Assembly: GCA_013619105.1 (NCBI GenBank)
Contig: JABXKU010000004.1
Coordinates: forward strand, 40,468 to 104,467
DNA: 64,000 bases
From: Desulfuromonadales bacterium
GTDB lineage: Bacteria > Desulfobacterota > Desulfuromonadia > Desulfuromonadales > Syntrophotaleaceae
Direction: 5' to 3'
Part shown: positions 57,656 through 64,000 of the stretch, in pieces
Numbering within the stretch: position 1 is the stretch's first letter
Layout: each line of letters opens with the position of its first letter
The notes under the pieces: model-generated
The model's database searches: none
Told to the model about the DNA's origin: nothing
What the model saw: the letters and a program-made list of their open reading frames with translations, nothing else
Position numbers and translations under genes: made by a program

Positions 57656-58342
57656 ATGAGCGAAAGTACAGTCGATCCCGTTGAGGCTATCCCCTTTGCC
57701 GTGCGTGATTGCGCCCTGATTTCCCTGGCTACGGGTCTCAAGGCACAGAATCTACGGGAGTTTTGCGATATCCTCCAACGTGTCCCGCTGGAGAGTATTG
57801 AGCATCATTTATGGGGGCGCCTGTTGCAGCCCCGCTTCGATGAGCCGGAATATAACAACGATTTTGCTTCCTGGGCCTATCACGGTTTGCACGATAAGAC
57901 TTTGGCCGAACGGCTGAGTATGGTGGTTCCCACCGATTTTGCCGATCAGGAGGCCCTGCGCCAAGAGCTGATCGAAGTTCTTGAGGAGCGCCTTGACCAG
58001 TGTGAAATGGTGCCCTGGGCGAAAAAGGATCAGCAGTTCCATTTCTTGCGTTCGCAGATCGTTGTCTTTGACAGTGGCCTGCGTTTCTCCCGCCCTGTCG
58101 ACTTGATCCCTTATCTGGCACACCTGTCCACGGGTAGCGTCTATTACCATTTTATCGATGCTCGCAACCGCACGACCGATCGCTGCGACGATTTCAGTGC
58201 CTGGCTGGCCGGTTGTGGCCCTGCTTATCAGCCTCTGCGCGAGAGGCTGTGTGGTGTCGACCCCTATTTTTCCTCGCTGCAGAACCTTCGCCAGATTGTC
58301 ACCGCCCTTTTTCAAAGTTTTTTCGAGGAGGCGGCCCAATGA
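57656..58342 (+). CDS. DUF5752 family protein, upstream of treT
   Basis: Starts at ATG 57656 (MSESTVDPVEAIPFAVRDC) behind CAGGAG. 228 residues, helical and acidic, with the DUF5752 pattern SIEHHLWGRLLQPRFDEPEYNNDFASWAYHGLHD. Members regularly precede treT/otsA-type glycosyltransferase genes, but their biochemical role is not known to me. Its stop overlaps the treT start by 4 nt, so it is likely a dedicated partner or regulator. Confidence 0.8.
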   Translation: MSESTVDPVEAIPFAVRDCALISLATGLKAQNLREFCDILQRVPLESIEHHLWGRLLQPRFDEPEYNNDFASWAYHGLHDKTLAERLSMVVPTDFADQEALRQELIEVLEERLDQCEMVPWAKKDQQFHFLRSQIVVFDSGLRFSRPVDLIPYLAHLSTGSVYYHFIDARNRTTDRCDDFSAWLAGCGPAYQPLRERLCGVDPYFSSLQNLRQIVTALFQSFFEEAAQ

Positions 58343-59601
58343 GTTGTACTGACACCAATGGCAGCCTATTGCTCGATCGCTACGCCGAGGTGACCGGCCG
58401 TGAGGTTATTCATCACCTGCAGCAGTTGGCGGCGCCCCTTAAGGGGGCCAAGGTGGTGCATGTCAATTCGACCCGCGAAGGGGGCGGGGTGGCGGAAATC
58501 CTGCAAAAGCTGATTCCTCTCAAAAGGGCTCTTGGTATCGATGCCAGCTGGGAGGTCATTCAGGGCAGTCCGATGTTTTACGAATGCACCAAGGGCTTTC
58601 ATAACGGTCTGCAGGGCATGGGCAGTCCGATTCCGAAACAGTTGTTGGCCGAGTATGAAAAGGTCAACGCCGAAAATGCCGAGGGGTTACGCAGCACTCT
58701 GGAAGAGGCCGACTTCGTGGTTATTCACGACCCGCAGCCGGCGCCGTTGCTGAGTCACTGCCCTGAGCGTCGCGGGCGCTGGCTGTGGCGTTGTCACATT
58801 GACGCCAGTCATCCCTATCGTCCGGTGTGGAAATATCTGAGGCAGTGGGTCATTCCCTACGACGCCAGTATCTTTTCCATTCCCCAGTTTGCTCAGCCGC
58901 TGCCCCATCCTCAGTACATTGTTGCGCCAAGCATCGATCCGTTGAGCGAAAAAAATCGCGATTTACCTTTGGATGAGCTGCAGGGCGTCCGCGAGCGTTT
59001 TAAGCTTGATCCGGATCTGCCGATGATGTTGCAGGTCTCCCGTTACGATCGTTTCAAGGATCCATTGGGGGTGGTGCAAGCCTGCCAGTTGGCGGGAAAG
59101 CTGACCCCTTTGCAGCTGGTGCTTGCCGGTGGGGGGGCCAGTGACGACCCCGAAGGCGAGGCGGTGTTGGAGGAGGTACGTCAGGCCGCAGCTGGGGATT
59201 CGCGCATTCAGGTTCTGTTGTTGCCGGCAGATGCCCACCATACGATCAACGCCTTGCAGCGGACCGCCGATATTGTGCTGCAGAAGTCGATTCGCGAGGG
59301 CTTCGGTCTGACTGTGGCCGAAGCCATGTGGAAGGGAAAGCCGGTGATCGGCGGTGACACCGGCGGCATTCGCCTGCAGGTCTTCGACCACTACACCGGT
59401 TTTCTGGTGCGCACCCCGGAGGGAGCGGCACTGCGTATCCGTTATCTGCTCCATCGCCGTGAACTGCTCAAGGAAATGGGGCGGCGGGCGCAGCGCTTTG
59501 TCGGCGAGAATTTTCTTATTACCCGCCATCTGCGGGAGTATCTGACCATGTTGCTGGGGCTGCAAAGCGGAACCCAAGGCCGCATGGAACTCGGTCTGTA
59601 G
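58339..59601 (+). CDS. treT: Trehalose synthase-type GT4 glycosyltransferase
   Basis: Start ATG 58339 (overlapping the DUF5752 stop) behind GGAGG. The 420-residue protein matches TreT, which makes trehalose directly from NDP-glucose and glucose. Signature regions are VVHVNSTREGGGVAEILQKLIPL near the N-terminus, FYECTKGFHNGLQG, RCHIDASHPYRPVW, and the GT4 donor site SIREGFGLTVAEAMWKGKPVIGG. It lies 40 nt upstream of otsA, giving two routes for joining the glucose units in one operon. Confidence 0.85.
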   Translation: MSCTDTNGSLLLDRYAEVTGREVIHHLQQLAAPLKGAKVVHVNSTREGGGVAEILQKLIPLKRALGIDASWEVIQGSPMFYECTKGFHNGLQGMGSPIPKQLLAEYEKVNAENAEGLRSTLEEADFVVIHDPQPAPLLSHCPERRGRWLWRCHIDASHPYRPVWKYLRQWVIPYDASIFSIPQFAQPLPHPQYIVAPSIDPLSEKNRDLPLDELQGVRERFKLDPDLPMMLQVSRYDRFKDPLGVVQACQLAGKLTPLQLVLAGGGASDDPEGEAVLEEVRQAAAGDSRIQVLLLPADAHHTINALQRTADIVLQKSIREGFGLTVAEAMWKGKPVIGGDTGGIRLQVFDHYTGFLVRTPEGAALRIRYLLHRRELLKEMGRRAQRFVGENFLITRHLREYLTMLLGLQSGTQGRMELGL

Positions 59602-59641
59602 TTCATGCCCATACAATTTTGGCGAGACAGGAGACAATAGT

Positions 59642-61069
59642 ATGTCCCAAGAGCAAAAAAGGCGTTTGCTGGTAGTGTCCAATCGTCTGCCGGCGGTTGT
59701 TGAGTCTCGGGGGGAAGAATGGCACATCACCCCCGGAAGCGGCGGGCTGGTGACGGCCCTGGCTCCGGTTATGCGGCAGCAGCAGGGGTTGTGGATCGGT
59801 TGGCCGGGTTGCGGCGATGAGGCTCCACTGGGTCAGCTGTTGACCGGTTTTGCTCAGGACCATGGCTATTCTCTGGCGGCGGTGCCTCTTTCGGCCGATG
59901 AGGTGGAAAAGTATTATCGAGGATTTTCCAACGAGGCCTTATGGCCGCTGTTTCACGATCTTCTCGGCTTCTGTCGTTTTTCTTACGACAATTGGCAGGT
60001 TTATCTCGATGTCAACCGCCGGTTCGCCCAGGTCGTGACCGAGCATGCCAAGGCTGATGACCTGATCTGGGTTCACGACTATCAGTTGATCGGAGTGGGA
60101 GATCAGTTGCGGGCTCTGCAGATGCCCCAACCTCTCGGCTACTTTCTGCACATCCCCTTTCCGGCTCCGGACCTCTTTCGCCGCCTGCCGTGGAAGGACC
60201 AGTTAATTCGTTCGCTTCTGGCTTACGACCTGCTCGGTTTTCAGACCCTGCGGGATCGGCGTAATTTTGTTAACACCGCGATCTCCCTGCTAACCGAGGT
60301 CGAGGTGGTCAGTCGCAAACGGCAGTACGATTTATTACGCTTCGAAGGACGTACGGTGCGAGTTGGGCATTTTCCGATCAGTATCGATTTTGACGAATTT
60401 GATAGCGGCGCACGGTCCAAAGAGGTGGAGGACGCTGCCTGGTATCTGCATGAGAACCTGCATGGCCGGCAACTGATGCTGGGGGTCGACCGGCTTGACT
60501 ATACCAAGGGGATACCTGAGCGATTTTTGGCCTTTGAGCGGGCGTTGGAGAAATACCCCGAGCTTATTACCAAGATCAGCCTGATGCAATTGGTGGTACC
60601 GAGCCGTACCCTGGTGCCTGACTATCAGAATCTCAAAGAGACCCTAGATCAGCTGGCTGGCCGCATTAATGCCCGTTTCGGTGAGTCGATGTGGAACCCT
60701 ATTTATTATGTTTTTCGCAGCCTCGATCGCACCCAGCTGCTGGCTCGTTATCGGACCTCGGAGATTGCCCTCATCACCCCACTGCGAGACGGCATGAATT
60801 TGGTGGCCAAAGAATATTGTGCCAGTTCGGTGGAGAACAACGGCGTGCTGATTCTCAGCGAGTTTGCCGGAGCGGCGGATCAGCTCGGCAAGGGGGCACT
60901 GCTGGTCAATCCTTATGATATTGAAAGTACCGCCGACGCTATTTATCAGGCTTATGTCATGGCTCCGGACGAACGCCGCAGACGGATGAAGCTGTTGCGT
61001 AACGAAATTCGGAGAAATGATGTGCATCGCTGGCTGGATAGCTTTACTCAAGCCCTATATTCCAGTTAG
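59642..61069 (+). CDS. otsA: Trehalose-6-phosphate synthase (GT20)
   Basis: This enzyme makes trehalose-6-phosphate from NDP-glucose and glucose-6-phosphate; it is cytosolic and used for osmotic protection. The 475-residue protein has the donor/acceptor motifs NRLP at the start, [19 protein letters not shown]-like [34 protein letters not shown] and [12 protein letters not shown]. No trehalose-6-phosphate phosphatase (otsB) gene is in the window. The ribosome site is weak but the start is typical. Confidence 0.93.
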   Translation: MSQEQKRRLLVVSNRLPAVVESRGEEWHITPGSGGLVTALAPVMRQQQGLWIGWPGCGDEAPLGQLLTGFAQDHGYSLAAVPLSADEVEKYYRGFSNEALWPLFHDLLGFCRFSYDNWQVYLDVNRRFAQVVTEHAKADDLIWVHDYQLIGVGDQLRALQMPQPLGYFLHIPFPAPDLFRRLPWKDQLIRSLLAYDLLGFQTLRDRRNFVNTAISLLTEVEVVSRKRQYDLLRFEGRTVRVGHFPISIDFDEFDSGARSKEVEDAAWYLHENLHGRQLMLGVDRLDYTKGIPERFLAFERALEKYPELITKISLMQLVVPSRTLVPDYQNLKETLDQLAGRINARFGESMWNPIYYVFRSLDRTQLLARYRTSEIALITPLRDGMNLVAKEYCASSVENNGVLILSEFAGAADQLGKGALLVNPYDIESTADAIYQAYVMAPDERRRRMKLLRNEIRRNDVHRWLDSFTQALYSS

Positions 61070-61136
61070 CGCTCATCCACAGACCCCGGGGCCTGCGGTG
61101 CCTCTGGCTCAGGCTCAGGCAGAGACCGTGCGGTCC

Positions 61137-61165
61137 TTGCTATTCGACAGTAATTCTGCTAGAAG
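61137..61165 (+). promoter_or_regulatory. Candidate promoter for the leader-DAHP synthase unit
   Basis: TTGCTA, 17-nt spacer, TAGAAG, ending about 33 nt before the leader-peptide ATG. Only a fair match to the sigma-70 consensus. Confidence 0.45.
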
Positions 61166-61197
61166 AAAAGAGTATGTAAATTCACGGAGTGTTGACG

Positions 61198-61290
61198 ATG
61201 CAGTTTTGTTGCGAGTTTTTTAACGGTTTTTCCTTTTGGCGCGGCTTCTTTTTTAGGCCGTCTGCCCAGGGTGAAGGTCCGTTGACGTAA
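61198..61290 (+). CDS. Phenylalanine-rich leader peptide (attenuator)
   Basis: The 30-codon ORF is too short for the track: MQFCCEFFNGFSFWRG then FFFRPS and on to GPLT. It has eight Phe and one Trp within its first 19 codons, including FF and FFF, preceded by GGAG eight bases before the ATG. Such a composition is the hallmark of a phenylalanine attenuator: low Phe-tRNA stalls the ribosome and lets the next gene be transcribed. The reading frame ends before the attenuator terminator at 61.32 kb. The downstream gene is the first enzyme of aromatic amino acid synthesis. Confidence 0.8.
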   Translation: MQFCCEFFNGFSFWRGFFFRPSAQGEGPLT

Positions 61291-61367
61291 CTGACAGTCG
61301 TCAATCAACCGATTAACACAAACCACGGGCAGACCAAACTTCGGCCCCGTGGTTTTCTTTTTGTTTT
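61260..61367 (+). terminator. Attenuator: alternative antiterminator and terminator pairing
   Basis: Terminator: AACCACGGG...CCCGTGG followed by TTTTCTTTTTGTTTTTT (61321-61367). Antiterminator: GTCTGCCC inside the leader ORF (61260-61267) is exactly complementary to GGGCAGAC (61327-61334), the left arm of the terminator. The two structures exclude each other, as in classical Phe/Trp attenuators. Confidence 0.78.
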
Positions 61368-61467
61368 TTATCGGCGAAAAGGGTGCGGCTGGGGCGAATG
61401 GAAAGCCACAACTCGCGTCTCGAAGTCAGACCGCTTGGCTTGAAGGCGCCGTCAGAAGGAGACAAAG

Positions 61468-62487
61468 ATGATCATTGTTATGAAGCAGGGGGCCAGCCAA
61501 GAGCAGTTGCTGGAGATCAAACAGCGCATATGCGATCTTGGCTATAAACCCCACGTGATTCACGGAGCGACCCGCAATGTCATTGGTGCCATAGGGGATG
61601 AACGGGGCAAAGCGGTCCTGCAGTCTATCGAGTCGATGGAGGGTGTCGAAAATGTGATGCCGATTCTGCAGCCCTACAAATTGGCCAGCCGCGAAGTCTG
61701 CCCTGAGCCGAGTATCATCGAGCTGGCGCCCGGTCTAACCATCGGCGGCGAGCAGCTGATAGTGATGGCGGGTCCCTGTTCCGTGGAAGGGGAAGAGCAG
61801 CTGATCGAGACCGCCCGCGCAGTCAAAGCGGCCGGGGCTACGGTACTGCGGGGCGGCGCGTTCAAGCCTCGTACCAGCCCCTATGCTTTTCAAGGCCTAG
61901 AAGAAGAAGGGCTGCGACTGCTCGACCTGGCTCGGCAGGAAACTGGCCTGCCCATTATTACCGAGGTGGTCAACCCGCGGGATGTAGAACTGGTAGCCCG
62001 CTATGCCGATATTCTGCAGGTCGGGGCGCGCAACGTGCAGAACTTTCCGCTGCTCAAGCTGCTGGGGCAGCAAGACAAACCGGTGCTTCTCAAGCGCGGT
62101 ATGGCGACCACCATCAAGGAATTTCTGATGAGCGCTGAGTATATCCTGTCCGAAGGCAATCGGCGGGTCATTCTCTGCGAACGAGGTATTCGTACCTTCG
62201 AAACGGCGACCCGCAACACCCTCGACATCTCCGCCGTGCCGGTGCTTAAAGAGCAGACCCACCTGCCGGTGGTGATCGATCCATCCCATTCCACCGGACA
62301 CGCCAGTTTGGTGCCGTCCATGTGTTATGCGGCGGTGGCGGCCGGTTGTGATGGGTTGCTGGTCGAAGTCCACAACAGCCCCGAAACCGCCTCCTGCGAT
62401 GGACCCCAGTCGCTGCGTCCGTCAGAATTTGACGCTACCATGGACAAACTGCGCAAATTCGCCGCGGCTGCCGATCGAAAGCTTTAG
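61468..62487 (+). CDS. aroF: 3-deoxy-7-phosphoheptulonate (DAHP) synthase, ACT-like N-terminal type
   Basis: This enzyme joins PEP and erythrose-4-phosphate in the first step of the shikimate pathway. 339 residues: an N-terminal ferredoxin-like regulatory domain (1-70) as in Thermotoga-type type I-beta enzymes, then the catalytic barrel with [33 protein letters not shown] and IDPSHSTGH. The ribosome site is AGGAG. It is preceded by a Phe-rich leader and attenuator, so Phe availability likely sets its expression, besides allosteric control through the N-terminal domain. Confidence 0.94.
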   Translation: MIIVMKQGASQEQLLEIKQRICDLGYKPHVIHGATRNVIGAIGDERGKAVLQSIESMEGVENVMPILQPYKLASREVCPEPSIIELAPGLTIGGEQLIVMAGPCSVEGEEQLIETARAVKAAGATVLRGGAFKPRTSPYAFQGLEEEGLRLLDLARQETGLPIITEVVNPRDVELVARYADILQVGARNVQNFPLLKLLGQQDKPVLLKRGMATTIKEFLMSAEYILSEGNRRVILCERGIRTFETATRNTLDISAVPVLKEQTHLPVVIDPSHSTGHASLVPSMCYAAVAAGCDGLLVEVHNSPETASCDGPQSLRPSEFDATMDKLRKFAAAADRKL

Positions 62488-62635
62488 GACCTGCAGAAAG
62501 CGGCCGTTTGAGCATAAAATGCTGTATTGCCCTTCGCAAGAAAATACCGGGGGAAGGCTGCTATGTTGTCAGCTGCTTCCTGTTAATTATCATTCGTCAT
62601 ATACGTCAGAAGCATATTGCTACAGGAGTCAGTAG

Positions 62636-62935
62636 ATGTTTTTTCTTCCCTTAAATCAGCCGGAAAGCGTTGCCCTGGTCATTCATTCGTTGCGGGTGGC
62701 CGGCGGCGAAGCCGATTGCTCCACTTGCCCGGTGCGGCGGGTCTGTATGAAACAGTGCCTGACCATTGCAAATTCTCTGCAGCAGATGATCGATGAAGGT
62801 AACTTGCCCTCTTTGGAAGAAGATTCCCTGCCTGAAGAGGCCCCAGTGGAAGCGGCCCCAGTGGAAGCGGCCGCCGAATTATCTGAAGCTCCGCAACCGC
62901 CTCAAAAGGGCAGCCACCTAAAAATCATCAAATAG
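62636..62935 (+). CDS. Small protein with CxxC-x5-CxxxC motif and Pro/Ala/Glu tail
   Basis: 99 residues, start behind CAGGAG. The first 50 residues contain CSTCPVRRVCMKQC, which could bind zinc or an Fe-S cluster. The tail is acidic and low-complexity with a 15-bp DNA tandem repeat (CCCAGTGGAAGCGGC twice, giving PVEAAPVEAA), ending in a basic KGSHLKIIK. I do not recognise the family. A terminator hairpin follows at 63.0 kb. Confidence 0.65.
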   Translation: MFFLPLNQPESVALVIHSLRVAGGEADCSTCPVRRVCMKQCLTIANSLQQMIDEGNLPSLEEDSLPEEAPVEAAPVEAAAELSEAPQPPQKGSHLKIIK

Positions 62936-63017
62936 TTCGGCTGCGCCCTTCGGTTCAACATATTGAACACAAACACAAAAAGCTGTCCCGCAAGGACCGC
63001 CTCAGAATGTTGACAAA

Positions 63018-63046
63018 GTCCTCGCCTTCGGGCGGGGATTTTGTGC
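63018..63046 (+). terminator. Terminator after the Cys-motif gene
   Basis: TCCTCGCC-ttcg-GGCGGGGA followed by TTTTGTG; one weak pair in the stem. Confidence 0.65.
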
Positions 63047-63098
63047 TATTTGTAGGGGAGACTTCAGGTTTTGCACTTTGCGTTGAGGATGAATTCCC

Positions 63099-63542
63099 AT
63101 GACTATTGATATCACCACTCCGGCCCTGTTGTTCCCGGCTATTTCGTTGCTGTTGCTTGCCTATACCAATCGGTTTTTGGCGGTTGCACAGGTCATTCGA
63201 TCCTTGGCCGGGCGATTAGCCGAGAGTGAAGACCTTGATGTGCGCCGACAGGTCAATAACTTGCGGCTGCGCGTTCGGCTTATCAAATGGATGCAGGGGG
63301 CTGGAATTATAAGTATTCTGCTCTGCATGGTGTCGATGGTCTGTCTGTTTGTTGATCAGGAATACTGGGCACGTTTTGCCTTCGTCATCAGTCTGGCATT
63401 GATGATATGTTCCCTGTTACTCTCCTTCTGGGAAACCCTGCTTTCCGGTGAAGCGCTGAAATACGAGCTGCATCGCTGCGAACGTCTGCAGCGTTTGCAC
63501 CGACTGCAGCAGCGCCAGCAACGTAAGGCAGAGAAGTCTTAG
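63099..63542 (+). CDS. DUF2721 family membrane protein
   Basis: 147 residues: a leading hydrophobic helix (ALLFPAISLLLLAYTNRFLAVAQVIR), a charged stretch, two membrane helices (GIISILLCMVSMVCLFV, FAFVISLALMICSLLLSFW) and a basic Arg/Gln-rich C-terminal tail likely to be helical. This matches DUF2721, a widely conserved inner membrane family of unknown role. No obvious operon partner. Confidence 0.75.
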   Translation: MTIDITTPALLFPAISLLLLAYTNRFLAVAQVIRSLAGRLAESEDLDVRRQVNNLRLRVRLIKWMQGAGIISILLCMVSMVCLFVDQEYWARFAFVISLALMICSLLLSFWETLLSGEALKYELHRCERLQRLHRLQQRQQRKAEKS

Positions 63543-63719
63543 TTGTTACGCTGGGTCTTTAGCAAACCAAAGACGCTGGAGCAGATCCTTTGCCGCAGAG
63601 AAAAGAAAACGCTTAAGGAGTGGTTGCCCCTGCTTATGCGGTGAAGAATTTTGGCTATTTAGATAGGGGGCTTTGGCGTCTACTTGCGCCATGAGATGCT
63701 CTGCGTGTCAAAAAAAACC

Positions 63720-63748
63720 TTGACAGACTAGACGACCGGTCTAATAAT
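63720..63748 (+). promoter_or_regulatory. Promoter with overlapping inverted-repeat operator of the TetR gene
   Basis: TTGACA (63720-63725), 17-nt spacer, AATAAT. Inside the spacer lies TAGAC-gaccg-GTCTA (63729-63743), an inverted repeat of TetR-operator style, so self-repression is likely. The start codon follows the -10 almost at once. Confidence 0.65.
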
Positions 63749-63755
63749 GAAAGCT

Positions 63756-64000
63756 ATGGAAAAACGCGATACGCGAAATGACATTATCAAGGTCGGCATG
63801 GAACTGATCTCCACTCAGGGGTACAGTGCCACCGGAATCGGTGCCGTGCTGCAGCTGGCCAAGGTCCCTAAGGGGTCCTTTTATCATTACTTTCCCAGCA
63901 AGGAAGCATTCGGTCTGGCGGTTATTGACCGTTTTGCCGAAGGCTATGAGCGGTTTGTCTGTGCCTTTTTGCAGGAACCGGGGGTGGCGCCTCTTGAACG
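63756..64000 (+). CDS. TetR-family transcriptional regulator (3' end cut by window)
   Basis: Only the N-terminal 81 residues are visible. RNDIIKVGMELISTQGYSATGIGAVLQLAKVPKGSFYHYFPSKEAFGLAVID is a complete TetR helix-turn-helix DNA-binding domain. ATG 63756 or in-frame ATG 63747 could be the start; neither has a Shine-Dalgarno sequence, and the promoter -10 is directly upstream, so the mRNA may be leaderless. The ligand-binding part lies outside the window. Confidence 0.9.
   Translation, partial: MEKRDTRNDIIKVGMELISTQGYSATGIGAVLQLAKVPKGSFYHYFPSKEAFGLAVIDRFAEGYERFVCAFLQEPGVAPLE

Noticed and set aside
61080-61130. GC-rich inverted sequence after otsA as a terminator
   Set aside because: Arms (CCTCTG...CAGGCAGAG) are imperfect and no T-run follows; not enough for a call.

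Overview
The window looks like chromosome from a GC-rich anaerobic deltaproteobacterium of the Desulfuromonadia (Geobacter, Desulfuromonas or Pelobacter relatives). This rests on the fused NuoB-C-D subunit, the hisZ-purA-tRNA(Lys)-tRNA(Glu) order, HisZ, oxygen-sensitive Fe-S enzymes and the TamA/TamB and CcsA/ResB repertoire. It is an inference, not a database match.

Layout. 1-6.6 kb (minus): complex I genes nuoA-nuoBCD-nuoE-nuoF-nuoG, with nuoG running off the left edge. 6.8-13.6 kb (minus): rnhA, a tRNA-Lys/tRNA-Glu unit with clear promoter and terminator, purA, hisZ, serA and pepA. 13.8-16.7 kb (plus): an MBL-fold phosphodiesterase and a second-type EF-G. 17.1-17.5 kb: a small lipoprotein. 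17.65-29.1 kb (plus): an accessory redox region. It holds a structured, terminator-ended leader, a TonB receptor, CcsA-like and ResB-like proteins, an exported protein joining pterin-type domains, a CxxCH motif and a tetrapyrrole-methylase domain, a pseudogene scar, a periplasmic anchored protein, a NapH-type ferredoxin, a double-cubane-cluster (DCCP-type) reductase with its ATP-dependent activator, and a UreH/TauE-type membrane protein.

29.2-39.8 kb (minus): a tightly packed operon that mixes an ABC importer with a partner-switching signalling module. It encodes STAS, an NMT1/THI5-type binding protein, a Cache-HAMP-PP2C-HATPase receptor, a 1248-residue protein made of four tandem ABC_sub_bind domains, a second STAS protein, a permease and an ATPase. 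39.8-46.3 kb: a compositionally distinct block (STAS, LolA-like protein, MMPL/RND pump with a cNMP-like domain, beta-barrel), bounded by gene-free or decayed DNA. It has two simple-sequence repeats inside the LolA-like gene and a GGDEF remnant at its right end.

46.5-52.2 kb: tamA-tamB. 52.4-54.5 kb (minus): cyclophilin, cheV and a small hypothetical. 54.9-57.0 kb: a QueG-like Fe-S protein and an M24 peptidase. 57.4 kb: tRNA-Phe. 57.7-61.1 kb: DUF5752, treT and otsA (trehalose). 61.2-62.5 kb: a Phe-rich leader peptide with an attenuator in front of DAHP synthase. 62.6-64 kb: a Cys-motif protein, a DUF2721 protein and the start of a TetR regulator.

The two most unusual systems are the DCCP/exported-methylase region (17.9-29.1 kb) and the ABC importer/partner-switching operon (29.2-39.8 kb). 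The phe attenuator is the cleanest undescribed regulatory element. A MITE-like repeat sits at the 3' ends of three genes, and in two of them it supplies the stop codon.
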